From NCBI GenBank assembly GCA_963722815.1, contig CAVROM010000003.1:744001-808000 (forward strand): DNA of 64,000 nt. Reading direction: 5' to 3'. The notes beneath the pieces were generated by a model. It did no database searches. It saw only the letters and a program-made list of their open reading frames with translations, and was not told where the DNA came from. The position numbers were made by a program, and so were the translations under genes. This document shows positions 47,429 to 57,339 of the stretch, in pieces (the stretch's first letter is position 1; each line of letters starts with the position of its first letter). Source of the stretch: DASQFQ01 sp963722815. Lineage in GTDB: Bacteria; Actinomycetota; Thermoleophilia; Solirubrobacterales; Solirubrobacteraceae.

Positions 47429-48846
47429 TCAGCCCACCTCCGCGTACTCGAGATCCGAGCATGCGCGCGACGCGCGCGCACGTCGCGCGCGACGTGGCCG
47501 ACGCCGAGCGCGACGTGGTGGGTCGGGCCCTGCTCGCACCAGCGCTCGAGGAACTCGGCGGGCCGGTGGCCGAAGCGCAGGCGGCTGTTGGTGTTGCCGA
47601 TCCGGAACGTCTCGCCGGGGATCGACTCGCCCTCGGCGACCAGCAGCTTCAGCCGCCCGTCCGCGGTCTGCGTGCAGCCGACGATCGTGACCGGCCCGTA
47701 GCGGACCTTGAACTCGACGCTCAGCCCGGCGCCGCTCTTGCCGTGGTAGAGCTGGAGCGCGCGCAGCGTCGGCTGCTCCTGGGCGATCGCGACGTGGCCC
47801 GGCCCGTCGTGGCCCATCAGCACGAAGTCCTCGTCGAAGTCGAGCGCGTAGTACTCGGTGTACGACCCGCCCGCGCCGAGCCGGTCGAGGATCAGCTGCG
47901 CGAGGTTGGTCTTGAGGTCGGCCTCGCCCGCGGTCGGGATGCCGCGCGCGGTCAGCAGCGAGTTGCCGACGATCAGGCCGGCCCCGAGCCGCTCGGCCTC
48001 GTTGCCGCCGACGCCGCGGTAGTAGTAGGTCAGCGCGTCGAGCTCGAAGTCCGCGACGAGCGCGTCGAGCCCGACCGCCACGCGCGCCGACCAGTCGAGC
48101 GCGTCGTCCTCGATCGGGCCCGCGATCGGGTCGTCGCTCGGATCCGCGAACGCGAACATCTCGCGGATCTCCGCCACCTTCGCCTCGACCTCTGCGTCCT
48201 CGGCCGCCGCCACCCGCGCGCCGAGGTCGTCGATCTCGAGCACCTCGACGTGCGCGCCGACCTGGGCGTGGACCATCGTGAAGTCGGTGTACATGTCGAG
48301 CATCCCCGGATACACGTGGCCGAGGAAGCCGATGCGCGAGCGCCGCAGCGCGCGCGCCACGCCGGCCGCCCGCACCCAGGCGCCGATCTTCGCCCACGCG
48401 CGCTCGTCGTCCTCGATCGTCCCCGCGACCGTGTCGTAGGGGATGCCCGCGCGCGTGAACGCGCCCGCGAGCTCCGGCACGCAGCAGGCGGCGCAGTTGG
48501 CCAGCCACTCGCCGGTGCCGGTGTTCGCGTAGTCGAGGCTCGTCGTCGGCTGCAACCCGAGCAGCAGCACCGGCGCCTTGGCGGCCTGCGCGACCGGGAG
48601 CACCGTGCTCGAGGTCGCGTAGGTGACCGCATGGCAGATCACGAGGTCGACCTGGGCGGCCGCGAAGCGGTCGCCCGCCTCGCGGCCGGCCTGCTCGCTG
48701 TCGACCAGGCCGGCCGAGATCACGTCGCCGCCGAGCTCGGCGACGCGCTCCTCGACGCGTCGCTGGTAGCCCTCGACGCGCTCCTTGAGCCCGTCGAACT
48801 GCGGCCAGTAGGCCGCCAGGCCGATCCCGAAGACGCCGACGCTCAT
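47429..48846 (-). CDS. L-fucose/L-arabinose isomerase family protein (one frameshift at the end)
   Basis: 472 residues of the two-domain fucose/arabinose isomerase fold. It opens VGVFGIGLAAYWPQFDGLKE, then VDLVICHAVTYATSSTVLPV, RIGFLGHVYPGMLDMYTDFT, the metal-site segment LTYYYRGVGGNEAERLGAG, EADLKTNLAQLILDRLGAGG and VLMGHDGPGHVAIAQ. One base near 47465 breaks the frame; corrected, it ends DLEYAEVG. As RhaI is also present, this could be a second isomerase for rhamnose or for a related deoxysugar. Ten bp after rhaS. Confidence 0.82.
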
Positions 48847-48856
48847 CCGCTTCGAC

Positions 48857-49927
48857 TCAGAAGTCGAACTTGTCGATGTTGTCCTGCTTGAACGTCGTCA
48901 GCGGGCCGAGCACGATCTCGCCGTTGGCGCCGATCGTGTACTCGCCGAGACGCCCGGCCTTGAACTTCTCGCCCTGCTTGCCGGAGATGCGCCCGGCCGC
49001 GAGCGCCGCGGCGGCCTGGCCCGCGAGATAGCCGACGTCCTTGGGAACCCACAGCTGGAACTCTTCCACCGTGCCGTCCTTCACGTACTTGCGCATCTGG
49101 TTCGGGAAGCCGAGCCCGGTCAGCTTGATCTTGCCCTTCTGCGGTGAGGTCGACAGGTAGCGCGCGGCCGCGGCGACGCCCACCGTGGTGGGGGAGATGA
49201 CGCCCTTCAGGTTCGGGTAGGCCTGGATCAGGCCCTGCATCTGCTGGAAGGACTTCTGGTCGTCGTCATCGCCGTAGGCGACCTTCACGAGCTTGATGTC
49301 CTTGTACTTCGGGTCCTTGAGCGTGTCCTTCATGACCTTGATCCAGGCGTTCTGGTTGGTCGCGTTGGCGGTCGCCGAGAGGATCGCGATCTGGCCCTTG
49401 TTGTCGATCTGCCTGGCGATCGACTCGACCTGGTTCTTGCCGACGAGCTCGGTCGTGACCTGGTTGATGAACACGCTGCGCGCGTCGGGCGCGACGTCGG
49501 AGTCCATGCCGACGATCTTCACGCCCTTCTGAGCGGCCTGCTTGAGCGCCGGGGCGACCGCGTTGGGGTCGTTGCCGGCGATGATGATCGCGTCCGGCTT
49601 CTTCTGGACCGCCGCGTTGATGATCGGGATCTGCGTCGACGCGCCGGCGTCGGTCGGACCCGAGATCGTGTTCGTCCCGCCGAGCTCCTTGAGCGCCTCG
49701 TCGACGCCGGAGTGCTCGAACTCCTCGTAGGGGTTGCCGAGCTGCTTCGGGATCGAAACCGTCTTCATGCCCTTCTTGAGCGGGGCGTTCGGATCGACCT
49801 TGCCGCTGTCCGACGAGGACGACGACGAGCTGCTGGACGAGCTCTTGTCGTCCTTGGTCTCGCCGCAGGCGGCGAGCATCAGCGTCGTCGCCAGCACGGC
49901 GAGTGCGGCGATCAGTGCGCGGGGCAT
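48857..49927 (-). CDS. rhaS: Rhamnose ABC transporter, substrate-binding lipoprotein
   Basis: 356 residues. A lipoprotein signal ends in the lipobox LAAC (Cys21), followed by a Ser-rich linker (11 consecutive Ser). The mature part is a type 1 periplasmic-binding-protein fold of the RbsB/RhaS kind: VSIPKQLGNPYEEFEHSGVD, PDAIIIAGNDPNAVAPAL, KIVGMDSDVAPDARSVFINQ, GLGFPNQMRKYVKDGTVEEF, LWVPKDVGYLAGQAAAAL. It binds sugar outside the membrane and hands it to RhaPQ. Two bases after the rhaQ stop. Intact. Confidence 0.93.
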   Translation of the reverse strand: MPRALIAALAVLATTLMLAACGETKDDKSSSSSSSSSSSDSGKVDPNAPLKKGMKTVSIPKQLGNPYEEFEHSGVDEALKELGGTNTISGPTDAGASTQIPIINAAVQKKPDAIIIAGNDPNAVAPALKQAAQKGVKIVGMDSDVAPDARSVFINQVTTELVGKNQVESIARQIDNKGQIAILSATANATNQNAWIKVMKDTLKDPKYKDIKLVKVAYGDDDDQKSFQQMQGLIQAYPNLKGVISPTTVGVAAAARYLSTSPQKGKIKLTGLGFPNQMRKYVKDGTVEEFQLWVPKDVGYLAGQAAAALAAGRISGKQGEKFKAGRLGEYTIGANGEIVLGPLTTFKQDNIDKFDF

Positions 49928-49929
49928 AG

Positions 49930-50970
49930 TTATTGACCCTCCTCAGGGCGTTGGGATGACCGGCGGCGCCGCGTCTCGGAGACGCGGCGGACGACATTCG
50001 GGCCCAGCACCGAGACGACCAGGAGCGTCCCGGTCACGATCTGGATCCAGTACGACGAGATGGAGTCGCTGAGCAGCAGCGCCTTCTGGATGGCGCCGAG
50101 CAGGAACAGTGCGAGCGCGACGCCGATCAGCGTGCCGCGCCCGCCGAAGATCGAGACGCCGCCGAGCAGCACCGCGGTGATCGTGGTGAGCTCGAAGCCC
50201 TGGCCGACGTTGGCGGCGGCCGTCGAGTTGCGCAGCGAGATGACGATGCCGGCGAGCGCGGCGATCGTCCCCGACAGCACGAACAGGATCAGCTTGATCC
50301 GCTTGACCCGCAGCCCGGCGAAGTAGGCGGCCTCCTCGTTCGCCCCGATCGCGTAGACCGAGCGCCCGAACGGCGTGGCGTGCAGCAGCACGCCGAACGC
50401 GACGGCCAGGACCGCGAACAGGACGATCGTGTCGGGGACGAACGTGCCGGCGAAGTTGCCGAACGCGCGGTCGGTCCAGACGCCCGGGAAGTCGGTGACC
50501 GACTCGTCGCCGATGACGACGAAGGCCAGGCCGCGAAACAGCGCGAGCGTGCCGATCGTGACCGCCAGCGACGGCAGGCCGAAGCGCGTCACCAGCACGC
50601 CGTTGAAGGCGCCGCACAGCGCTCCCGCGACCAGGCAGAGCGGGATGATCAGCTCGACCGGCAGGCCGTGGTTCCACAGCGACGCCGCGATCGCGCTCGA
50701 CAGCGCGAGCACGGAGGCGACCGAGAGGTCGATCTCGGCGGCGATGATCACCAGCGCGAGCGGGAGCGCCATCAGCGCCACCTCTGAGAAGTCGAGCGAG
50801 CCGGTGGTGAAGGAGTCCGTGGTGAGGAACTCCGACGACAGGCTCTGGCCGGCGACGACCGTGACGACGATGAGCCCGATCAGCAGCGCCTCCCAGCGCC
50901 CGGCGAACGCGCGCAGGCGGGCGCCGGACGCGCCGCGCGCGCGAGCGGGGGCGGTCGCCTCAGCCTGCAC
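49930..50970 (-). CDS. rhaQ: Rhamnose ABC transporter permease
   Basis: 346 residues, RbsC-type permease with about 9-10 membrane segments. Typical stretches: ALMALPLALVIIAAEIDLSV, GLPSLAVTIGTLALFRGLAF, the ATPase-contacting loop ANEEAAYFAGLRVKRIKLIL and AVLLGGVSIFGGRGTLIGVA. It starts 11 bp inside the end of rhaP. Together with rhaP it makes a heterodimeric channel. Intact. Confidence 0.92.
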   Translation of the reverse strand: MQAEATAPARARGASGARLRAFAGRWEALLIGLIVVTVVAGQSLSSEFLTTDSFTTGSLDFSEVALMALPLALVIIAAEIDLSVASVLALSSAIAASLWNHGLPVELIIPLCLVAGALCGAFNGVLVTRFGLPSLAVTIGTLALFRGLAFVVIGDESVTDFPGVWTDRAFGNFAGTFVPDTIVLFAVLAVAFGVLLHATPFGRSVYAIGANEEAAYFAGLRVKRIKLILFVLSGTIAALAGIVISLRNSTAAANVGQGFELTTITAVLLGGVSIFGGRGTLIGVALALFLLGAIQKALLLSDSISSYWIQIVTGTLLVVSVLGPNVVRRVSETRRRRSSQRPEEGQ

Positions 50971-51987
50971 GGCGCGCGCTCCTCCGGCGCAGGGCGGCCT
51001 CGACGCGCAGGCCGAGGAAGCGATCGAACGCGATCGCGATCAGCAGCAGCGCGCCGATCGCGGCCTGCTGCCAGAACGCCTCGACGCGCAGGACGATCAG
51101 CGACGACGTGATCGTGCCGAGCAGCAGCGCGCCGAGCGCGGCGCCGTAGACGCTCCCGGTGCCGCCGAAGATCGCGACGCCGCCCACCACCGCCGCGGCG
51201 ATCACGGTCAGCTCGTAGCCGGTGCCGGCGGTCGCGTCGACGGTCGCGAAGCGCGCCGTGAAGAGCGCGCCGCCGAGGCCGGCCAGCGCGCCGGCGAGCA
51301 CGAACGCGGTCAGCACGCGGCGGTCCGAGCGCACGCCGGCCAGGCGCGCGCCTTCTGGGTTCGAGCCGATCGCGTACAGCTCCCGCCCGGCGCGGAAGTC
51401 GCGCAGCCACTGGCCGACGACGACCACCACGACCAGCGCGATGACCACGAGGTACGGGACGCCGAGGATCGTGCCGGTGCCGATGTTGAGGAAGTCGTTG
51501 GGCAGCGCCTCGGCGTTGACCTGGCGGCCGTTCGTCCACAGGAACGCCAGGCCGCGGAACGCGTACAGGGTCCCGAGCGTCACCACCAGCGCCGGCACCT
51601 GGCCCCAGGTGGTGAGGAAGCCGTTGAGCAACCCGCACGCCGCGCCCATCAGGATCGCCAGCAGGAACACCAGCGGCAGCGCCATGCCGGGATGCTTGGA
51701 GAGCAGGTCGCCGGTCAGGAAGGCGGTGAGCCCGACGACCGAGCCGACCGAGAGGTCGACGTTGCGGGTGATGATCACGAGCGTCTGGCCGACCGCGAGG
51801 ATCGCGAAGATCGACGCGTTGAGCGCGAGGTTGCGCAGCGAGGCGGTCTCGAGGAAGCGCGGCTCGAGGATGCCCGTGACGGCGATCAGCAGCGCGAGCG
51901 CGACGACGATGCCGAGCTCGCGGATGCGGAAGACGCGCTCGACGAGGCGGCGGGCGCGCTCGCCCTCGACCGTGGCGCCGGCGGCGG

Positions 51988-51991
<4 letters not shown>
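50960..51991 (-). CDS. rhaP: Rhamnose ABC transporter permease
   Basis: 343 residues, paralogous to rhaQ. The likely start is a TTG at 51991 whose last bases form the rhaT stop (TTGA overlap). Segments: LGIVVALALLIAVTGILEPR, AVGQTLVIITRNVDLSVGSV, GQVPALVVTLGTLYAFRGLA, the loop GSNPEGARLAGVRSDRRVLT and AAVVGGVAIFGGTGSVYGAA. Overlaps rhaQ by 11 bp. The TTG start is set by the overlap and lack of a better codon. Intact. Confidence 0.9.
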
Positions 51992-53514
<1,523 letters not shown>

Positions 53515-53546
53515 CTCGGTCTCCTCCTCCGTTTCGACCAATATCA

Positions 53547-53575
53547 ATCAAAACAACTCATGAAACGAGTGTCAA
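53547..53575 (-). promoter_or_regulatory. Candidate sigma-70-type promoter of the rhamnose operon
   Basis: On the minus strand TTGACA (53575-53570) is followed after 17 bp by TTTGAT (53552-53547), about 35 bp before the rhaT start. The -35 is perfect and the spacing ideal; the -10 is weak. AT-richness here contrasts with the surroundings. Confidence 0.55.
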
Positions 53576-53588
53576 GCGACCCGCTGAT

Positions 53589-53606
53589 CCTTGACAATCG
53601 TCAAGG
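53589..53606. promoter_or_regulatory. Palindromic operator candidate between rhaT and the DeoR gene
   Basis: CCTTGAC-AATC-GTCAAGG, two perfect 7-bp arms. Another GTCAAG half-site lies at 53571. On the plus strand the left arm doubles as a TTGACA -35 with TTACTT 17-18 bp on, so a repressor bound here would block the deoR-type gene and sit just upstream of the operon promoter. The direct regulator candidate is the neighbouring DeoR protein. Confidence 0.6.
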
Positions 53607-53655
53607 TGAGTGGTTACTTCGCGCGATCGCACAGAAACGCTCAAGCGGTCGGAAG

Positions 53656-54426
53656 GTGCTCGCGGAGACGCGGCGGCGCGAGATCACCGACGCGCTGCGC
53701 AGCAACGGCGCGGTGACGGTCGCCGAGCTCGAGTCGCGCTTCGGCGTGTCGCCCATGACCGCGCGGCGCGACCTCGACGAGCTCGAGCGCCGCGGGCTCG
53801 TCCGCCGCACGCACGGCGGCGCGGTGCTGCCGACCACGTCCGCGCACGAGGACTCCTTCGCCCGCCGCATGAAGGTCGAGACCGAGGCCAAGCGCCGGCT
53901 CGCCGAGGAGGCGGTGGCGATGCTGGCGCCGCGCGAGACCGTCTTCCTCGACTCCTCAACGACGAGCTACTTCGTGGCGCGCAAGCTGATCGAGCGCGGG
54001 ATCGCCGCCACCGTGCTCACCAACTCGCTGCCGGTGATGGAGCTGATCTTCAACGAGGGCGGCCCGGACGTCGAGCTGGTCGGCATCGGCGGCACGCTGC
54101 GGCGGCTGACGCGCTCCTTCGTCGGCCCGTTCGCGGTCCGGACGGTGCAGGGACACTTCGCCGACCGCCTCTTCCTGAGCATCAAGGGGCTGACCGAGAC
54201 CGGGACGATGACCGACGCCGACTCGCTCGAGGCCGAGGTCAAGCGAGCGATGATCCCCCAGGCCGGCGAGTCGACCCTGCTCGTCGACCACACCAAGCTG
54301 GTGGTGCGCGGCCTCAGCGTCGTCGCCTCGGTCTCCGAGGTGTCGAACGTGCTCGTGCACGGGGTCTCGACCGCCGAGACGGCGCCGCTGCTCGCAGCCG
54401 GCGCGTCGGTGGTCGCGATCGACTGA
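53656..54426 (+). CDS. DeoR-family repressor, probable rhamnose regulator
   Basis: 256 residues from the GTG at 53656 (VLAETRRREITDALRSNGAV). The DeoR-type HTH follows: VAELESRFGVSPMTARRDLD, ELERRGLVRRTHGGAV. The sugar-phosphate-sensing domain has VFLDSSTTSYFVARKL, TNSLPVMELI, VELVGIGGTLRRLTRSFVGP, DRLFLSIKGLTETGTMTDAD and a closing STLLVDHTKLVVRGLSVVA. An ATG at 53560 would add 32 residues unlike the family and would start upstream of the operator. Divergent from the rha operon; the likely inducer is rhamnulose-1-phosphate or a related phosphate. Confidence 0.88.
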   Translation: MLAETRRREITDALRSNGAVTVAELESRFGVSPMTARRDLDELERRGLVRRTHGGAVLPTTSAHEDSFARRMKVETEAKRRLAEEAVAMLAPRETVFLDSSTTSYFVARKLIERGIAATVLTNSLPVMELIFNEGGPDVELVGIGGTLRRLTRSFVGPFAVRTVQGHFADRLFLSIKGLTETGTMTDADSLEAEVKRAMIPQAGESTLLVDHTKLVVRGLSVVASVSEVSNVLVHGVSTAETAPLLAAGASVVAID

Positions 54427-54464
54427 CCGTTTTTGTGCGTTGATGGTCGGGTAACGCGCCCTGT

Positions 54465-55751
54465 ATGGGTGAGCGTGAGCAGTGGCGCAGGACCCTGCTG
54501 GCGGCGATGGCCAACTACATCGACGCCGGGTCGATCGTCGCGGGCGCGGTCGCGCTCCCGATCTGGGCGAAGCACTTCGGCTTCGGTGACTCGTTCGTCT
54601 CGTTCCTCGGCGCGTTCAGCTCCAACGCGATCGCCGCAGGGCTCGGCGCGCTGATCGGCGGCCGCGTCTGCGACCTCCTCGGCCGCAAGAAGATCTACCA
54701 GTGGGACCTGCTGATGTACGCGTTCGGGACGCTCTGGATCGTCTTCGCGACGCAGGAGTGGATGCTGCTGATCGGCTTCTTCATTGTCGGCCTGACGGTC
54801 GGCGCGGACGTGCCGGCGAGCTGGACGCTCATCACCGAGACCGCCCCGAACGAGAAGCGCGGGCGGTTCGCCGGGCTGGCGCAGGTGCTCTGGTACATCG
54901 GGGCGATCGCGCCGCTGATCCTCGGCATCGCCCTGCTCGACCTCGGCATGCTCGCGACGCGGATCATCTTCGCCCACCTGCTCGTCGTCGCGCTGATCAC
55001 GTGGGCGCTGCGCCAGGGGATGACGGAGTCGTCGCTGTGGGAGAAGGCGCAGAAGCAGCGCGACAGCGGCCAGGCGATCAAGCAGCTGCTGAGCCGCCGC
55101 CACGCCGGCGCGCTGGCGTTCCTGATCGCGATGTACGGGATCTGGAACCTCGTCGCCGGCACGTACGGGATCTTCTTCCCCTACATCCTCGACGCCGTCG
55201 GCTCGACGAGCGACCGCGCCACGCTCGCGCTGCAGGCAATCTGGTTCATCTCCACCGCACTGGCGGTCGGCTTCGTCTACATGCCGCTGATCGACCGCGT
55301 CAACCGTCGCGTGCTGCTGGCGTGGAGCACGGTGCTGCAGCTCGCGGCGTTCGTGCCGTTCATCTTCTTCGACGCCACGTTCCTGACCTCGCTGATCAAC
55401 GTCGTGCTGTTCGGCGCGGGCGCCGGGATCGGCCAGCAGTCGCTCTTCCAGCTGTGGAGCGGCGAGCTGTTCCCGACGCTCCTGCGCTCGACCGCGCAGG
55501 GCTTCATGTTCGGCGTCGTGCGGATAGCGCTGGGCGGCTGGCTGCTGCTGCTCCCGAAGATCTCCGATTGGGGCTTCAGCACGCTCTCGGTGATCCTGTT
55601 CGCGCTGCTGCTGGTGAGCGGCCTGGTCGGCATCCTCTTCGCACCCGACACGACGGGGCGCGACCTCGAGGAGACCCAGGAGGATCCGACGCGGCGCCAG
55701 CGCTTCGCGCGTCGTGAGGAGGCGAGCGAGCCGGTCGGCACGGCTCGCTGA
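54465..55751 (+). CDS. MFS sugar transporter
   Basis: 428 residues with 12 membrane segments. The sugar-porter-like loop after segment 2 reads GGRVCDLLGRKKIYQWDLL; the motif TETAPNEKRGRFAGLAQVLW follows segment 4, and the second-half equivalent is LIDRVNRRVLLAWSTVLQL. The end is charged and cytoplasmic. It follows the DeoR gene by 38 bp and is probably cotranscribed with it, so it may bring in rhamnose or a related sugar alongside the ABC importer, or export an excess product. Intact. Confidence 0.87.
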   Translation: MGEREQWRRTLLAAMANYIDAGSIVAGAVALPIWAKHFGFGDSFVSFLGAFSSNAIAAGLGALIGGRVCDLLGRKKIYQWDLLMYAFGTLWIVFATQEWMLLIGFFIVGLTVGADVPASWTLITETAPNEKRGRFAGLAQVLWYIGAIAPLILGIALLDLGMLATRIIFAHLLVVALITWALRQGMTESSLWEKAQKQRDSGQAIKQLLSRRHAGALAFLIAMYGIWNLVAGTYGIFFPYILDAVGSTSDRATLALQAIWFISTALAVGFVYMPLIDRVNRRVLLAWSTVLQLAAFVPFIFFDATFLTSLINVVLFGAGAGIGQQSLFQLWSGELFPTLLRSTAQGFMFGVVRIALGGWLLLLPKISDWGFSTLSVILFALLLVSGLVGILFAPDTTGRDLEETQEDPTRRQRFARREEASEPVGTAR

Positions 55752-55772
55752 GCCGGGGTCTGTCAGGCTTCT

Positions 55773-55797
55773 CGGGCGGCGCTCGATGCCCCGCCCG
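55773..55797 (+). terminator. Hairpin after the MFS gene
   Basis: CGGGCGG, ten bases or so, CCGCCCG: a 7-bp stem 20 bp after the MFS stop and before the next gene. No T-run follows, so it is a weak call. Its right part overlaps the edge of the duplicated segment. Confidence 0.4.
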
Positions 55798-56577
55798 TGT
55801 GGGTGCCGACATTCTCCGAGGTCCTGACGCGTATCCGGTATCGCTGTGACGAACAACGATCCGCTTCTCGCCGAGCAGCTTGCCTACTATCGGGCTCGCG
55901 CTCGCGAGTACGACAAGTGGTTCCGTCGCGAGGGGCTCCATGACTTGGGCGAGGAGCGCAATGCGAGATGGCGTCTTGAGCTCAACAGTGTGTTTTCAGC
56001 ACTCGACGCGTTTGCGCCTCGTGGAGACGTCCTCGAGCTTGCCTACGGCACGGGTGAGTGGACGATCCGTCTCGCGGAGTCGGCGACCCGAGTAGTCGGA
56101 GTCGATGCGGCGCCGGAGATGCGCGAACTCGCTCTGGCGAAGCTGCAGGATGCCGGCACGAGCAACGTCGAGCTCAGGGTTGACGATCTCTTCAGCTGGC
56201 AGCCAGATCAAGACTATGACGTGGTCTTCTTTGCGTTCTGGCTTTCGCACGTTCCCGAGAGCGATGCCGACCGGTTCTGGCGCAGCGTTCACGACGCGCT
56301 TCGCCCCGGAGGCCGCTTCTTCCTCGTGGATGCCGCACGCGCGGTCCCCGAAAGGAACGTCATTCACGGATCGCGACTGCCCGATCGCGACAGCGCGACC
56401 GAGCGCAGGCGACTCGAGGACGGTCGGGAGTTTCGGATTATCAGGCGCTCGTTCGATCCCGACCGGCTCGCGCGAGATCTTCGTGAACACGACCTTGACG
56501 CGAGCTTTGTCGAGACAGGCGACTTCTTCCTCTACGGACTCGGCCGACGTGCCTAGCCCGACCTGAGACCCAGCGCC
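55780..56577. repeat. Segmental duplication, copy A (inverted relative to 30241-31034)
   Basis: Same 790-bp unit as at 30241-31034, opposite orientation, 25 kb apart. It carries the intact methyltransferase gene with its upstream region and about 20 bp after its stop. Confidence 0.85.
55846..56556 (+). CDS. Class I SAM-dependent methyltransferase (intact copy)
   Basis: 236 residues from a GTG at 55846. An N-terminal helix pair (LAEQLAYYRARAREYDKWFR) precedes SAM motif I VLELAYGTGEWTIRLAES, motif II VVGVDAAPEMRELAL, motif III ELRVDDLFSWQPDQDYDVVF and post-motif LRPGGRFFLVDAARAVPERN. The fold is of the Methyltransf_11/25 group; substrate unknown. A near-identical but frameshifted copy is at 30262-30973. 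Confidence 0.85.
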   Translation: MTNNDPLLAEQLAYYRARAREYDKWFRREGLHDLGEERNARWRLELNSVFSALDAFAPRGDVLELAYGTGEWTIRLAESATRVVGVDAAPEMRELALAKLQDAGTSNVELRVDDLFSWQPDQDYDVVFFAFWLSHVPESDADRFWRSVHDALRPGGRFFLVDAARAVPERNVIHGSRLPDRDSATERRRLEDGREFRIIRRSFDPDRLARDLREHDLDASFVETGDFFLYGLGRRA

Positions 56578-56620
56578 CTGGGAGCACGACTCAGTCGCTG
56601 ATGCATAGAGGCAAGGGTCC

Positions 56621-56788
56621 ATGATCCTTCAGGCGGTCCTCGTGGTGCTTTTCCTGGCGCTCGCCGGCCTCCTGCTGGGGCTGCCCGAACGGCACTTCCG
56701 CTCAGGTAGCCCGAAGCTCCGCATCGTCGGGGCGGTTGCGTTTCTCATCGCAGCAGTAGGGATGCTCGTGAGCATCATCGCCGGATGA
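56621..56788 (+). CDS. Small two-helix membrane protein
   Basis: 55 residues, ATG at 56621, TGA at 56786-56788. Two hydrophobic segments (LQAVLVVLFLALAGLLLGL and IVGAVAFLIAAVGMLVSIIA) are separated by a short polar loop (PERHFRSGSPKLR). Composition and length are convincing for a small membrane protein, though no family is known to me and the ribosome-binding site is weak (GCAAGGG). Confidence 0.5.
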   Translation: MILQAVLVVLFLALAGLLLGLPERHFRSGSPKLRIVGAVAFLIAAVGMLVSIIAG

Positions 56789-56853
56789 AGCGACGAAGCG
56801 TCGAGGCTGTCGTGTCCTGAGGGGGCCGGCACCCCTGGGGGGGTTGGGCTAAG

Positions 56854-56886
56854 CCGCTCGCCGCCCGCGTGCCCGGCGGCGAGCGG
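56854..56886 (-). terminator. Strong stem-loop after the VOC gene
   Basis: A perfect 12-bp stem (CCGCTCGCCGCC with its complement) and a 9-base loop, 8 bp after the stop of the leftward VOC gene. No T-run follows on the minus strand. Probable terminator. Confidence 0.55.
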
Positions 56887-56894
56887 ATGGCGCG

Positions 56895-57251
56895 TCAGTC
56901 GCGCGGCGGCGCGTAGAGCTGCAGGTCGTTGCCCTCGGAGTCCTTGAAGGTCGCGATGCGGCCCCACGGGTGCTCCGAGATCTCGGTGGGGAACTCGACG
57001 CCTCGGCTCTCGAGCTCGCGCTTGGCCTCGTCGATATCGCCGGACGGCTGGAAGGTGATCACCGGGCCGCCGTCGCTGTCAGCCCCTTCGCCCTCGCGCG
57101 CGTTGAGGCCGATCATCAGCCCGTTGGCATCGACCTCGGCCCAGCTGTCGTCCTGGCGTTCGACCGTGAGCCCGAGCGAATCCGAATAGAACGCCTCGGC
57201 CCGGTCCATGTCCTGCACCGGGACCCAAACCGCTGCCACACCTTCGACCAT
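56895..57251 (-). CDS. VOC-family (glyoxalase-like) protein
   Basis: 118 residues from the ATG at 57251, with GGAGAGG upstream. VAAVWVPVQDMDRAEAFYSD opens the first module and RIATFKDSEGNDLQLYAPP closes the second with the metal-ligand Glu replaced or shifted in the NDLQLY segment. Such single-module-pair proteins include glyoxalases and bleomycin-resistance-like binders. Substrate unknown. Intact. Confidence 0.85.
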   Translation of the reverse strand: MVEGVAAVWVPVQDMDRAEAFYSDSLGLTVERQDDSWAEVDANGLMIGLNAREGEGADSDGGPVITFQPSGDIDEAKRELESRGVEFPTEISEHPWGRIATFKDSEGNDLQLYAPPRD

Positions 57252-57339
57252 GACGCCTCTCCTTATCCGTTTCCCCGTCACGCTTCCCAGCGTTGGCGGC
57301 GGAAAACGGATCGCGCGCGACCGGGCGCGGTGCCACTCC

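Noticed and set aside
53560..53655. An ATG start at 53560 for the DeoR-type regulator.
   Set aside because: The 32 extra residues are unlike DeoR N-termini and the region carries the operator and promoter elements; the GTG at 53656 gives the normal family start.
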